A DNA stretch of 46,330 nt from an uncultured Bacteroidota bacterium (GCA_903847205.1 CAINDA010000015.1:1-46330), one strand, 5' to 3'. Shown: positions 26,120 to 36,064, numbered from the stretch's first letter. Program-made: numbers and translations. The notes: generated from the sequence alone by a model not told the origin.

Positions 26120-26617
26120 ATGAAAACAACAGAACAAAAATTAAAAACAAAAATAAAAGGAGGAATAACTATATTCATTCTGTTTTTAATACTAAGCGGA
26201 CTTACTGCATTTCCAATAGAAACGGAACTTTCGTTTTTAATAAATTACATTTCTCCTCTCCCTGCTTTTGCGCAGGTTTGGATTGCCAAAATTTACTACG
26301 CAGTAAAAGAAACAAATGATGCTTATCCTTACCTGTCATATGGAACAGACTGGCTGGCTTTTGCACATATTGTAATTGCTTCTGCCTTTATCGGGCCTTT
26401 AAAAGATCCTGTGCGGAACATCTGGGTAATTCAATTCGGGATGATGGCCTGCATCATGGTGTTTCCATTAGCCTTCATTGCCGGCACCGTTAGGCATATT
26501 CCTTTGTACTGGCAGCTGATCGACTGCTCATTCGGAGTTTTAGGATTTATCCCTCTTTACATTATTCATAAGCTTATAAAACAATTAGAAATAATACAAA
26601 CCGCAAAAAACAATTAG
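26120..26617 (+). CDS. Small polytopic membrane protein of unknown function
   Basis: A 165-residue protein with four predicted transmembrane segments (about 14-34, 72-90, 100-120, 132-152). No motif tied to a known activity is seen. It begins 15 bp after the second candidate operator and is separated by only 5 bp from the DUF4173-LRR gene, so the two are almost certainly one transcript under the winged-helix regulator. Confidence 0.75.
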   Translation: MKTTEQKLKTKIKGGITIFILFLILSGLTAFPIETELSFLINYISPLPAFAQVWIAKIYYAVKETNDAYPYLSYGTDWLAFAHIVIASAFIGPLKDPVRNIWVIQFGMMACIMVFPLAFIAGTVRHIPLYWQLIDCSFGVLGFIPLYIIHKLIKQLEIIQTAKNN

Positions 26618-26622
26618 AAATC

Positions 26623-29148
26623 ATGAAAAAAAACGATTGGATTTTAACCGCCGCCACTGCTGTTTACAGCTACCTGTTTTACCAGCAGAGCCTAGGGATT
26701 AACTTTTTGGTATTTGCCCTTTTTTTAATTGTACTGCTTCTTTCCCGTAACAAAGAAGTGTATAAAAGTAAAAGCTGGATGGCAGCAGCAGCAGGAAGTT
26801 TGTTAAGCGCAGCCTGTATTGCTTATTACGGCAATGGCTTATCTTTTACAGCAAATATAATTTCATTGTGCATTTTAGCCGCATTCAGTTTTAATGCGCA
26901 GACATCCATTGTTACTTCATTGTTTTTTTCTTTGTATTCAATCTGCGCCTCCTATGTTTTTGTGATTTTGGATGCTGTAACCCGTATTCAGTCGAAAAAG
27001 ACTGAGACTGACAGTAAATCTATTTCAGTAAAATTGATACTATACCTGGTTCCGGTTTTAATTGCTTTCATTTTCTTTTTTATGTACAAAGCCTCCAATC
27101 CGTTGTTCGATAATTTCACAAAAAAAATAAATCTCGATTTTATTTCAGCAGGCTGGATATTTTTCACACTCGGCGGTTTCTTTTTGATGTATGGTTTCTT
27201 TTACCATAAAACAATCAGCTCAATTTCCTCTAAGGATCAATTGGCTCCGAATTCTCTCTATCCTGAAAGCATTGATGGAAAGGGTTTGTTTGCAAAATTT
27301 TTAAGTATTGACAATGAAAAATTATCAGGCGTTATTTTATTGATGATGCTCAATGTACTGCTGCTCACCGTTAATATTTTAGATGTTAATTTTTTATGGT
27401 TCGACGGAACGCTGCCAAAGGATCTGAGTTATTCAGCTTTTGTGCATCAGGGCACCGGAACACTTATCACTTCAATTATTATCGCCATTATGATTATCCT
27501 CTTTTATTTCCGCGGTACTCTTAACTTTTATAAAGGAAATAAACTGCTGAAGGTTTTGGCGTATTTCTGGATCATACAAAATGCATTTATGATAATTTCA
27601 ACTGCTTTCAGAAACAACCTATACATCAATGAATACAGCCTTACTCACAAACGGATAGGTGTATATGTATGGCTGGCATTAGCATTGATAGGCCTGATAA
27701 CCACTTTCGTGAAAGTAATGAAAGCAAAAAGCAACTGGTATTTGTTCCGTGTAAACGGCTGGCTGTTCTACAGCCTCATGCTTTGCGCATGTTTTGTAAA
27801 CTGGGATATTTTGGTTACAGATTTTAATATCAACAGGGCGCAGCTAAAACATAAATCACTGGATAAATCTTATTTAATTTCGTTATCAGAAAAGAACCTG
27901 CCGCAGCTGCTTTCATTAAACGATTCTATAAAAAATCATACCGATGCATCGGATGATGATGAAATACGAAACGCCTTATACCGCGCTGAATATGTTGAAA
28001 TAAACTGCAAACCGGCATTGAATTATAAACTGTATTGCTTTTTGGATGATATGCAGAAAATGCAATGGCAGTCGTTCTGCTTTGAAAAACAGCGTGTTTA
28101 CAAAGACCTGCTTCAAATGAAAAATCAGCTGAAAGAAATAAACCTTGATAATTATTACCGCCAGACTTTGAAACCGCTGGAAATGCTGACTAATCTTCAA
28201 ACTTTATATTTCTCGAATAATAGTCTGCAAGAGCTGCCTGAGCTGAAAATGTTTCCTGTTCTTGAAAATTTATATTTGAATTCAAATCGTTTGGATTCTT
28301 TAGATTATTTCCCGGTAATGGATCATCTTAAAACTCTCTCACTGTCAAATAATACTATTAAAAAACTTTCTCCGCTGAAGAATGCGCCGAATCTTACTTT
28401 GCTGGATTTATCCAGCAATCAGCTGGTAGATATAACTGCTCTGCCTACATTAAAAAAATTAACAAGTCTTAGTTTGAACAGCAATTATATTAACGATTAT
28501 TCGCCATTGCTCGGACTTCCGAATTTAACTGAGTTAAATCTTTCCGCAGCCGGAATAACCAGGAAAAATATACTGCCTGCACTTCCTAAATTGATACGTC
28601 TGAATCTCCAGAATAATCAAATATCTGTGAATGACATCAATTTATTCGAATGCCTCAGCGCCTACACTAATTTGGAATACTTGAACCTCGCGGATAACCG
28701 CTTAGAAAATTTATATCCTATTACCAATTACTTTAATTCGCGAAAAGCAACAGCCGAAAATGCTCCGATTCAGCCCTTATTCAATGCTTTGAAATCTCTT
28801 GATGCATCAAGAAATAACCTTCAGTCAATTTCTGTTCTGAAGACATATACTGGGTTAGAAGAACTGTATATCAGCGGTAATCCGCAGCTCGAGATAACAC
28901 CTTTAGAACAGCTGGTTAATTTAAAAATTCTTTCAATTGCAAATTGCAGCATCACTAATATTGAATTCGCTGGGAAGCTTGAAAACTTGCAGTCATTGGA
29001 CATCTCCAACAACTCAGTTACTGATTATTCACCTTTGTATTCACTTAAAAATTTAAAACAATTGACTATTGGAACTGCCAGTAAACAGATGGTTGAAAAA
29101 TTGAAAAAGGCAATGCCGAAAACGACTATCAGCGCTGGGGTTTATTAA
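26623..29148 (+). CDS. DUF4173 membrane protein fused to leucine-rich repeats
   Basis: An 841-residue protein. Residues 1-410 form about 11 transmembrane segments of the DUF4173 type. A linker (about 410-515) with several acidic residues follows. Residues about 520-835 hold roughly 12 leucine-rich repeats of the 22-residue SDS22/internalin-like kind (LQTLYFSNNSLQEL, LKTLSLSNNTIKKL, LTLLDLSSNQLVDI). DUF4173 has no assigned function. The LRR part probably binds a protein; whether it lies in the cytoplasm or periplasm depends on topology I cannot fix. It is translated right after the 26120 gene. Confidence 0.85.
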   Translation: MKKNDWILTAATAVYSYLFYQQSLGINFLVFALFLIVLLLSRNKEVYKSKSWMAAAAGSLLSAACIAYYGNGLSFTANIISLCILAAFSFNAQTSIVTSLFFSLYSICASYVFVILDAVTRIQSKKTETDSKSISVKLILYLVPVLIAFIFFFMYKASNPLFDNFTKKINLDFISAGWIFFTLGGFFLMYGFFYHKTISSISSKDQLAPNSLYPESIDGKGLFAKFLSIDNEKLSGVILLMMLNVLLLTVNILDVNFLWFDGTLPKDLSYSAFVHQGTGTLITSIIIAIMIILFYFRGTLNFYKGNKLLKVLAYFWIIQNAFMIISTAFRNNLYINEYSLTHKRIGVYVWLALALIGLITTFVKVMKAKSNWYLFRVNGWLFYSLMLCACFVNWDILVTDFNINRAQLKHKSLDKSYLISLSEKNLPQLLSLNDSIKNHTDASDDDEIRNALYRAEYVEINCKPALNYKLYCFLDDMQKMQWQSFCFEKQRVYKDLLQMKNQLKEINLDNYYRQTLKPLEMLTNLQTLYFSNNSLQELPELKMFPVLENLYLNSNRLDSLDYFPVMDHLKTLSLSNNTIKKLSPLKNAPNLTLLDLSSNQLVDITALPTLKKLTSLSLNSNYINDYSPLLGLPNLTELNLSAAGITRKNILPALPKLIRLNLQNNQISVNDINLFECLSAYTNLEYLNLADNRLENLYPITNYFNSRKATAENAPIQPLFNALKSLDASRNNLQSISVLKTYTGLEELYISGNPQLEITPLEQLVNLKILSIANCSITNIEFAGKLENLQSLDISNNSVTDYSPLYSLKNLKQLTIGTASKQMVEKLKKAMPKTTISAGVY

Positions 29149-29173
29149 GTTTAACTGAATAAAACAATTTTTT

Positions 29174-29236
29174 CGCGCAAAGACGCAAAGGAGCTAAGAA
29201 ACAAAAAATCATCATTGCTTGGCGTCTTTGCGAGAG
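29174..29236. repeat. CGCAAAGACGC inverted repeat (REP-type)
   Basis: CGCAAAGACGC (29176-29186) and GCGTCTTTGCG (29222-29232) are complementary across 35 bp. This is the widespread CGCAAAGACGCAAAG extragenic repeat. It lies between the DUF4173-LRR stop and the next gene and could act as a weak terminator. Confidence 0.75.
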
Positions 29237-29261
29237 ACATTAATTCTTAAATAAAATTATT

Positions 29262-29969
29262 ATGAAACCAATTGCAAAAACAATTTTATACTTAACTGTA
29301 TTCAGTATTGCCATGGGCTATCTCGAAACTTCAGTGGTAGTATATCTCCGTAAAATTTATTATCCCGATGGATTCAAATTTCCTTTAGTGCCGGTCTCAT
29401 GCGGCTTTGCAGTAACTGAGTTCTGGCGGGAAGCAGCCACAATTATAATGCTTATTACGGCAGGGATAATGGCCGGCAGAAACAACTTGCAGCGCTTCGC
29501 ATTTTTCATTTACAGCTTTGCTGTTTGGGATATTTTTTATTATGTGTTTTTAAAAGTACTTCTCAACTGGCCTGAATCGTTATTTACATGGGATATTTTA
29601 TTTCTTATTCCTGTTCCCTGGGCCGGGCCTGTAATTGCGCCATGTATTGTTTCTTTAACTATGATTCTGCTTGCTCTTGTAATTATACTTAATCAGGAAA
29701 AAGGAAAAATTGCAGGCATCACTTTTTTTGAATGGCTGCTGTTCATTTTGGGAAGCCTTACATCCATTGCATCCTTTATGTGGGATTATATTATGTACGT
29801 GGCTGTAAACGGCTCCGGCAAGGTTGTTTGGACATTATCCAGCAATAATCCAATGTTTGAAGAAGTTAGCCGGTACATCCCGCTGCATTTTAATTGGCCC
29901 ATGTTCCTATTTGCAGAAGGAATAATGCTTTCGGCGATTCTGTTTATAATAAAAAGATTAAAATCTTGA
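29262..29969 (+). CDS. Conserved membrane protein of unknown function
   Basis: A 235-residue protein with about seven hydrophobic segments. The N-terminal part MGYLETSVVVYLRKIYYPDG is a sequence type I recall from unassigned membrane proteins in several phyla. Polar residues within the membrane region (E22, R31, E49) might be functional. It is first in a likely operon with the DUF1361 and DgkA genes: 41 bp to the next gene. Confidence 0.75.
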   Translation: MKPIAKTILYLTVFSIAMGYLETSVVVYLRKIYYPDGFKFPLVPVSCGFAVTEFWREAATIIMLITAGIMAGRNNLQRFAFFIYSFAVWDIFYYVFLKVLLNWPESLFTWDILFLIPVPWAGPVIAPCIVSLTMILLALVIILNQEKGKIAGITFFEWLLFILGSLTSIASFMWDYIMYVAVNGSGKVVWTLSSNNPMFEEVSRYIPLHFNWPMFLFAEGIMLSAILFIIKRLKS

Positions 29970-30010
29970 AAATTAATTAACTAAATTTTAAAATCAATAA
30001 ATAATTTAAC

Positions 30011-30664
30011 ATGAAAAATAAATTAATAAGAGTAATGGCAGTTTCTTCAGCAATGAGCCTAATGCTGATATGCCTGCGGATTCAATTGTGCGGAAGTTTT
30101 TATTATATATTTCTAGCTTGGAATTTATTTCTTGCATGGATCCCTTTTTTCTTCGCCTTGGCGTTAACTAAAAAAAATAAACAATCCAATTCAAAGCTTA
30201 AATTGGGTTGTTTGTTTGCCGGCTGGCTGCTATTCTTTCCGAATTCGCCCTACATTATCACAGATTTAATCCATTTGCATTTACGCCCGGATATTCCGCT
30301 TTGGTTTGATTTAGTATTGATACTTTCATTTGCATGGAATGGCTTGCTGCTGGGTTTTGCGTCGCTGTTTGAAATTCAGATATTTTTAAAATCACGCCTG
30401 CCTTTGCATCTTGTAAACACTATTATTGCAGGCCTGATGATTATAAGTAGCTTCGGCATTTACCTGGGCCGCTATCCGCGCTGGAACAGCTGGGATTTCA
30501 TCACCAGCCCTATCGCATTGTTTTCCGATATTTTTAATCTGTTGATTCATCCTATGCACAACCCAAGAATGATGGGTGTTACATTTTTCTTTTCTGTATT
30601 TTTGATAATGAGTTATTGGACATTAACTGCTTTGATAAATTATAAACAACATGAACCAGAATAA
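30011..30664 (+). CDS. DUF1361 membrane protein
   Basis: A 217-residue protein with about six transmembrane segments. The [17 protein letters not shown] block (about residues 75-91) is the hallmark of DUF1361, with further conserved WFD and [10 protein letters not shown] motifs. The family has no assigned activity. Its last codons overlap the start of the DgkA gene by 14 nt, which implies coupled translation and perhaps a shared role in envelope lipids. Confidence 0.88.
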   Translation: MKNKLIRVMAVSSAMSLMLICLRIQLCGSFYYIFLAWNLFLAWIPFFFALALTKKNKQSNSKLKLGCLFAGWLLFFPNSPYIITDLIHLHLRPDIPLWFDLVLILSFAWNGLLLGFASLFEIQIFLKSRLPLHLVNTIIAGLMIISSFGIYLGRYPRWNSWDFITSPIALFSDIFNLLIHPMHNPRMMGVTFFFSVFLIMSYWTLTALINYKQHEPE

Positions 30665-31022
30665 GCCGTTTCGCATCAGCAGCAGAATTAAAAGCTTCAG
30701 CTATGCATTAAAAGGAATAAAATTATTTTTTATCACCCAGCACAATGCCTGGATTCATGCATTTTCAGGAGCAGGTGTAGTTATACTGGGCTTTGTTTTG
30801 AAAGTAAATACTTCTGAATGGTGCTGGCTGATCATAGCTATGGCTATGGTAATAATTTCAGAAATGTTAAATACTGCGGTCGAATTTTTAACTGATTTGG
30901 TCTCCCCGGGTTTTCATCTGCAGGCCGAAAAAGTAAAAGATGTAGCAGCCGGAGCGGTTTTAATAGCAGCTCTTACAGCAACTGTTATAGGCGCGGTTAT
31001 TTTTTTACCGAAGATATTTTAA
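30651..31022 (+). CDS. Diacylglycerol kinase family protein (DgkA-like)
   Basis: A 123-residue small integral-membrane kinase. It has the DgkA core: an amphipathic start ([21 protein letters not shown]), three membrane helices, and the signature [12 protein letters not shown] (about 80-91) followed by [11 protein letters not shown]. The family phosphorylates diacylglycerol, or undecaprenol in some Gram-positives; here lipid recycling in the inner membrane is likely. It overlaps the DUF1361 gene by 14 nt and converges with yajQ. Confidence 0.92.
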   Translation: MNQNKPFRISSRIKSFSYALKGIKLFFITQHNAWIHAFSGAGVVILGFVLKVNTSEWCWLIIAMAMVIISEMLNTAVEFLTDLVSPGFHLQAEKVKDVAAGAVLIAALTATVIGAVIFLPKIF

Positions 31023-31061
31023 GCGAGTTCGTTTCATTTCTCCTCCAGGGCAGGAAAGAAT

Positions 31062-31553
31062 TTATGCTTTCATATTTACAAACTGCAAAGGCAGTTCATA
31101 ACTGCCTCCGCGCAAAAGTGCTATTACAGTCTGGAGGTCATCAATTTTTTTTGCTGTTACGCGTACCTGATCATCCATCATCTGTGCCTGAACTTTCAAT
31201 TTAGAATCTTTAATATCCTTGATAATTTTTCTGGCAGCATCTTTATCAATACCTTCTTTTATTTTAATATCTTTTTTAACCATAAAGCCGGAAGCATACT
31301 GTTCCTTTCCGAAATCAAGGCATAGCGGGTTCAGGTGTTGTTTAATCATTCTGTTCCTGATCACGTCAATGATAGAATCCATACGCATTTCGTTCTCAGT
31401 TAAAATATGAATAAGCATAGCTTTTTTGTCTAAAGTAATTTCACTTTTAGAGCCATGAAAATCAAACCGGTTCACTATTTCTTTTCTCGCGGTGTTTATT
31501 GCATTATCAAGCAATTGAACATCTATTTTATTTACAGCATCAAATGAAGGCAT
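31062..31553 (-). CDS. yajQ: YajQ-family nucleotide-binding protein
   Basis: A 163-residue member of the YajQ/DUF520 family, full length, from MPSFDAVNKIDVQLLDNAIN to SYELPLQFVN. It has two ferredoxin-like halves with conserved RFDFHGS and KVQAQMMDDQVRVTAKKIDDLQ (second motif about 132-153). Some family members bind cyclic di-GMP and act as effectors; in others the role is unclear. It stands alone, convergent with dgkA and divergent from the dipeptidase gene. Confidence 0.95.
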   Translation of the reverse strand: MPSFDAVNKIDVQLLDNAINTARKEIVNRFDFHGSKSEITLDKKAMLIHILTENEMRMDSIIDVIRNRMIKQHLNPLCLDFGKEQYASGFMVKKDIKIKEGIDKDAARKIIKDIKDSKLKVQAQMMDDQVRVTAKKIDDLQTVIALLRGGSYELPLQFVNMKA

Positions 31554-31739
31554 ATTGATTTGGGATAAATATTTTTGCGAATATATATAAACGGCGCTAA
31601 CAAAAAAAGGATTAAGCCCAAATTGCGAAACAATAATTAAGCATTTTACATATAATCATGCATCCGTTTATCTGCGTCTTTATTCACTTTGGTTCTTTTC
31701 AGGAAGTGTTTTATAGAATTGTTTTTGTACTTTTATAAG

Positions 31740-32534
31740 ATGAAATTTTTTGTATTCGGAATAGGTATTTTAATTGTCAGCTGCCTGGGTTTTGAAGCAT
31801 ACGATTACTTTGTTTATGCTGAGCCGAAAAAAGAAATCATTCAAGGTTCAATTACATCTGTTCCGAAAAAAGTAATTATAGATTCAGGCAGATTCCTGCA
31901 GCCTCGGCAATTGCCGTTAAGTATTTCAGAAATTGAACGAAGCATTATAAAAGCGGGTTTAGTGGACATAAAAAAAGTTGACAGTAATATTGTTGTTGAT
32001 TTAAAATATTCAACCTGCGATAATTTTTTATGTGCAGATATGTACGGCGATTTCAATAAATGCTACTTGCAGCCTGATGTTGCTGAAAAACTGAAACTCG
32101 CCCAGCAATTTTTAAGATCAAAATTTCCTTACTATAATCTTATCGTTTTTGATGCTGCGAGGCCGCGGAGTATTCAGTATAAAATGTGGGCATCTATTGA
32201 TGTTCCTTATTGTGAAAGATCTAAATATTTATCTAATCCTAATTCGGGCTCCCTCCATAATTTCGGTGCGGCAGTCGATATAAGTATAATTGATAAGAAT
32301 GGTTTTGAGCTGGATATGGGAACTCCATACGACTTTTTTGGCGAACTTGCTTATCCAAGGGAGGAAGAGCGGATGATTTTTGAGGGAAAGCTTACACACA
32401 CGCAGCTTCTCAGCCGGGAGCTCCTGCGCAGCGTTATGGAACACTCCGGTTTTTCATCAATAACAACTGAATGGTGGCATTTTAATTCCTGCAGCAGAAA
32501 AGAAGCTTATTTGAAATATGCAATGATCGAGTAA
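31740..32534 (+). CDS. M15 D-alanyl-D-alanine dipeptidase (VanX/DdpX-like)
   Basis: A 264-residue zinc peptidase with an N-terminal membrane anchor or signal (FFVFGIGILIVSCLGFE; an ISC lipobox is possible at Cys15). Zinc ligands fit the family: H173 and D180 in SLHNFGAAVD, and H247 in EWWHFN, with E244 as the catalytic base. R141 in DAARPRS matches the substrate-binding arginine. It should cleave D-Ala-D-Ala dipeptide in the periplasm, for recycling rather than vancomycin resistance, since no vanHA genes are nearby. I chose the ATG at 31740; the in-frame start at 31689 would place a poor leader before the signal peptide. Confidence 0.92.
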   Translation: MKFFVFGIGILIVSCLGFEAYDYFVYAEPKKEIIQGSITSVPKKVIIDSGRFLQPRQLPLSISEIERSIIKAGLVDIKKVDSNIVVDLKYSTCDNFLCADMYGDFNKCYLQPDVAEKLKLAQQFLRSKFPYYNLIVFDAARPRSIQYKMWASIDVPYCERSKYLSNPNSGSLHNFGAAVDISIIDKNGFELDMGTPYDFFGELAYPREEERMIFEGKLTHTQLLSRELLRSVMEHSGFSSITTEWWHFNSCSRKEAYLKYAMIE

Positions 32535-32573
32535 ATAAATCTGTTAGAAAATGCCCTGCTGAAAATTTTCAGA

Positions 32574-33428
32574 TTAACAAGTTTTTATATACTCTTCAAA
32601 AGTAACTCCCTTTTTAAATTCAGTAGAATAAACGTATTCTTTGATTATTGCGGACCATGCTCTATGCGATTTGGTGCTGTTTAACACAGATGAATCGAAA
32701 GGTTTTCCAAAATGTATTTTCACTGTCTGCCCGCGCTGTTTAAACATTTCATCAGGTAAAAAAAGCATTTCAATATTTGCTTTTATCCCAATCTGTTTGC
32801 GGAAATTTGCAAACCGGTAAAAAAACTTCGAGTTTTCTCCTTCAATAAATACAGGAACAATCTTGCGCTTATGGTCAATGCTTTGTGTCACGAAACTTTT
32901 TTTCCAATCCAAGTCCCTTATTATTCCCTTTTGTTTTCGGGAAACCAATCCTGCAGGAAAAAATATTATAGCATCTTCCGATAAAAAAACATTTTCCATC
33001 CGCCGTAATGAGCTGGTAGAAGTGGAACTTATTTTATTTACCCCGACAAATACTTCTCTGTAGTTTTTTAAATTATCTAAAACATCGTTTACAACAAAGC
33101 GTACATCTGCTCTAACATCGCCTACAGCTTTTACAAGAGCCATACCGTCCAACCCGCCTAAAGGATGATTGGAGGCAACAATGATACCGCCGGTTCTGGG
33201 AATATTTGAAGAATTAATTGATACTATATTTGCACCGAATTTTTCCAGGCCTTTTTTATTGTATTCTAAGCCGTAAAAATCTTTCAGCTCAAACATTATT
33301 TCATTTATTTCGTCTTCGTGGAGTTTGCGCTTCAACCAGTTTAAAAGAAATCTGGGCAGCCACCTTTTTAAGGCAGGGGCTTTTTCTCCTACAACTTTTT
33401 CAACATCTATAAATTTTTTTTCTTCCAT
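32574..33428 (-). CDS. Lysophospholipid/glycerol acyltransferase family protein
   Basis: A 284-residue LPLAT-superfamily enzyme. The catalytic block is ASNHPLGGLDG, with a His-x5-Asp spacing rather than the usual His-x4-Asp, which I recall as typical of this subgroup. Further conserved pieces are FFPAGLVSRKQKG and KIVPVFIEGENSKFF. It likely transfers an acyl group to a lysolipid or a lipid amine. The start at 33428 is preferred over 33452 because a perfect -7 box lies between them and the alternative ATG is upstream of that box. Confidence 0.87.
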   Translation of the reverse strand: MEEKKFIDVEKVVGEKAPALKRWLPRFLLNWLKRKLHEDEINEIMFELKDFYGLEYNKKGLEKFGANIVSINSSNIPRTGGIIVASNHPLGGLDGMALVKAVGDVRADVRFVVNDVLDNLKNYREVFVGVNKISSTSTSSLRRMENVFLSEDAIIFFPAGLVSRKQKGIIRDLDWKKSFVTQSIDHKRKIVPVFIEGENSKFFYRFANFRKQIGIKANIEMLFLPDEMFKQRGQTVKIHFGKPFDSSVLNSTKSHRAWSAIIKEYVYSTEFKKGVTFEEYIKTC

Positions 33429-33440
33429 AATTTCTGGCTG

Positions 33441-33448
33441 CAAAGATA
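33441..33448 (-). promoter_or_regulatory. -7 box of the acyltransferase gene
   Basis: The minus strand reads TATCTTTG, an exact TAnnTTTG match ending 12 nt before the ATG at 33428. It implies a leader of only about 7 nt and decides the start codon. Confidence 0.55.
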
Positions 33449-33452
33449 ACAT

Positions 33453-33780
33453 TAGTAATAAAATGAAGAAAAAAACAGTTTACGAATTGTATATTTTGAT
33501 TCGTACAGTCATGCTTTTGCACCCAGTCCGGAAACCTGCCTCCAATAATGAACAGCATTATTTTCATTAATTACTGTTCAGGAAAATCAGATTCCTACAC
33601 TTAGGTAAATTATTGTTTGCTTACCTTTAGGCATCAACGTACTTTTAGGAATATATTAATAGGGTTCTCTGAGGTTCTGCAGGCATTGCAGGGTGATAAA
33701 AACAAGAATTACCAGATTAAGCTGACTGTATTTAGTTTGATTTATAAAAAAATGATTTAAATTTTTAACAATAACCCGAG
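33453..33780. other. Intergenic region between divergent acyltransferase and GH5 genes
   Basis: Beyond the acyltransferase promoter I see no gene, repeat or strong hairpin. A degenerate -7-like TTAGTTTG occurs about 50 nt before the GH5 start codon. Confidence 0.4.
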
Positions 33781-35154
33781 ATGAAAAAATATGTAATCTT
33801 TCTGATTCTTTCCATTTCATTTTATAATGTTACAAATGCACAATTAATCAATTACGAGGGCAGAAATTATTTTATTAATGGTGTAAATATTCCATGGCAT
33901 ACCTATTCTCAGGATTTCGGCATACATTATCAAACAGGAGCAAACTATGATTCAGCTTGGTTTGAAGGCGCATTTGCACAATGCGAAAGTTACGGAATTA
34001 ACTGTGCAAGATTCTGGCTGCATACTGATGGATCGACAAGTCCTGAATTTGATTCCATCGGTTATGTAACAGGGCTCGATAGCAATTTTTTTTCCAATCT
34101 AGATGATTTATTTAAAAGGGCACTCAGGCACAAGATCATGTTAATACCTTCAATCTGGGATTTTAATATGACAAGCAATGATTACGCTTTGGGCATATAC
34201 GGCGGTATGCACGCAAGCTTAATTCAAGATACCTCAAAAACAAGAAGTTATATTAACAACGTACTTATTCCTATGGTGCAGCGGTATAGTAACCAATGCA
34301 ATTTACTTGCATGGGAAATTATTAATGAACCTGAGTGGAGCATGAACGTTCCTTCGGGAGGCACAACAACTCAGGTTGTGAGCGCTGCTGAGATGCAGCG
34401 CTTTGTCGGCATGATGGCTGAAGCAATTCATCTGCATTCATCAAAAATGGTTACCGTTGGTTCAGCTTCCTTGCGTTACAACTCCGATAAATGGGCTGTT
34501 ACAACCCCTTGTGTGGGAAATTACTGGAAAGATCAGGCAATACAAAGTGCTTACAATAAACCGCTTGCTAAATTGGATTTTTACGAAGTTCATTATTATG
34601 ATTGGATGAATGGGTTAATAAATTTTGACCCTTATAAATCAAGCTGTCCATATAGTTATTGGCTATTGGATAAACCAACGCTCATCGGCGAATCTCAGGG
34701 AAACAGCTCTAAACACACGGCCCCGGATGAGCTGTATAACGCTTTCAGCCAAAATTATGCAGGCGTGCTGTTTTGGTCATTCACTGCAGGTGCTGATAAT
34801 ATGGGGCAATTCAGCGATTTTAATAATGCGTTATTGACATTTAGAAATACTGCTGCCAGCATAATTGATTTTGATAATTCTATCTGCAATATCACAACTA
34901 GTATTCAGCAATCATCAGCGGGAAATTTAATAAGCATTTATCCAAACCCAGCAGTCAATACCCTGAACATAAATGGTATTTCGGGCCATACGACACTGCG
35001 CTTGTTTGATGCAGTGGGGAAATTAATACTTGAAAGGGAATATTCTGCCGATATTGCAATTGATGTAAGCTCTCTGCAGGCAGGTATTTACATGATTTCA
35101 ACAGAAAACAAAAAAGGAAGAGAGTTTAACAAATTGATAATAAACCGTTGGTAA
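33781..35154 (+). CDS. Secreted GH5-like glycoside hydrolase with T9SS type A sorting domain
   Basis: A 457-residue protein. A signal peptide (1-20, ending TNAQ) is followed by a TIM-barrel glycosidase like GH5 cellulases/mannanases. E183 in WEIINEPEW fits the acid/base and E304 in LIGESQ the nucleophile, with H271 in EVHYYDW and W333 in VLFWSF. The C-terminal ~75 residues (SIYPNPAVNTL, LRLFDAVGKLI, LQAGIYMI, NKLIINRW) are a type A sorting domain for T9SS export. It acts outside the cell on a beta-linked polysaccharide; cellulose, mannan or other cannot be told apart. No other polysaccharide-utilisation genes are adjacent. Confidence 0.9.
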   Translation: MKKYVIFLILSISFYNVTNAQLINYEGRNYFINGVNIPWHTYSQDFGIHYQTGANYDSAWFEGAFAQCESYGINCARFWLHTDGSTSPEFDSIGYVTGLDSNFFSNLDDLFKRALRHKIMLIPSIWDFNMTSNDYALGIYGGMHASLIQDTSKTRSYINNVLIPMVQRYSNQCNLLAWEIINEPEWSMNVPSGGTTTQVVSAAEMQRFVGMMAEAIHLHSSKMVTVGSASLRYNSDKWAVTTPCVGNYWKDQAIQSAYNKPLAKLDFYEVHYYDWMNGLINFDPYKSSCPYSYWLLDKPTLIGESQGNSSKHTAPDELYNAFSQNYAGVLFWSFTAGADNMGQFSDFNNALLTFRNTAASIIDFDNSICNITTSIQQSSAGNLISIYPNPAVNTLNINGISGHTTLRLFDAVGKLILEREYSADIAIDVSSLQAGIYMISTENKKGREFNKLIINRW

Positions 35155-35192
35155 AATAAGAAATTAGAAGTTCAAAACAAGTTTAAACCATC

Positions 35193-36026
35193 TTATTGTT
35201 TTATCATCTCAATCCCTGTATCAGTAAGTTTTACAAGCCGTTCTCTATAAAGAGCGCCGACTGCCTTTTTGAATGCCTTTTTGCTTATCTGTAACTTTGC
35301 TTTTATCTCTTCAGGGGAACTGCTGTCGGTCAGCGAAAGAACACCATTGTTCTGCTTCATCATATTAAGGATGCGCCATTTTACATCGTCTACCAATTCA
35401 TAACCGCTCTTCTGAAGGCTCAGATCTATCTTATTATCTTCGCGGACGTGCTTTACAAATCCCTTAATTTTATCGCCCAGACGCACCGCCTCATAAATCT
35501 CATTTTTATAAATTAATCCGCTGTAACGGTTGTTAATAATAGCATTAAAGCCAAGAGGAGTTTCAGAATAAACCAAAAGGTCAACGATATCGCCGTCGCG
35601 GAGTTCGATATTATCGTTTTCAATAAATCTGTTCAACTTTGCTGATGCCGTAAGCCGATCGGTTTCTTCATCAACATAAACAAATACAACGTAGCTTCTG
35701 CCTTCCTCCATTTTCTGAGACTGTTCGCGAAAAGGAACCAGCAGATCTTTATCCATTCCCCAATCCAGAAATGCACCGACTGCATTTACCTGTTTGGTTT
35801 CCAGAAAGGCAAAAGTATTTGCCACAGCATAAGGCTCAATGGTAGTTGCAATAAGCCTGTCGTCTGAGTCACGGAAAATAAATACATTAAGTTTGTCGCC
35901 TATCTGTGTATCTTTCGGCACCCATTTCGTGGGCATTAATATTTCGATATCTCCTTCACGCAGGTAAATGCCGAAATCTAATTGTTTAACCACTTCTAAC
36001 TCGTTATATGCGCCTATGTTTATCAA
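35193..36026 (-). CDS. cvfB: CvfB-family S1-like RNA-binding protein
   Basis: A 277-residue protein of the CvfB/YitL family: S1-like OB domains (LDFGIYLREGDIEILMP; VGAFLDWGMDKDLLVPF; GDKIKGFVKHVREDNKIDLS) and a C-terminal winged helix (SSPEEIKAKLQISKKAFKKA). The Staphylococcus homologue influences virulence-gene expression by binding RNA; in Bacteroidota the targets are unknown. It is last in a run with the YvlD-like gene, 38 bp apart. Confidence 0.93.
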   Translation of the reverse strand: MINIGAYNELEVVKQLDFGIYLREGDIEILMPTKWVPKDTQIGDKLNVFIFRDSDDRLIATTIEPYAVANTFAFLETKQVNAVGAFLDWGMDKDLLVPFREQSQKMEEGRSYVVFVYVDEETDRLTASAKLNRFIENDNIELRDGDIVDLLVYSETPLGFNAIINNRYSGLIYKNEIYEAVRLGDKIKGFVKHVREDNKIDLSLQKSGYELVDDVKWRILNMMKQNNGVLSLTDSSSPEEIKAKLQISKKAFKKAVGALYRERLVKLTDTGIEMIKQ

Positions 36027-36064
36027 TGTTTTATAATTAATTGTTAATTGTATCTGCCAAGCTG

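Noticed and set aside
31740-32534. VanX-like dipeptidase as a vancomycin-resistance gene
   Set aside because: There is no vanH or vanA-type ligase next to it; family members outside van clusters recycle D-Ala-D-Ala.
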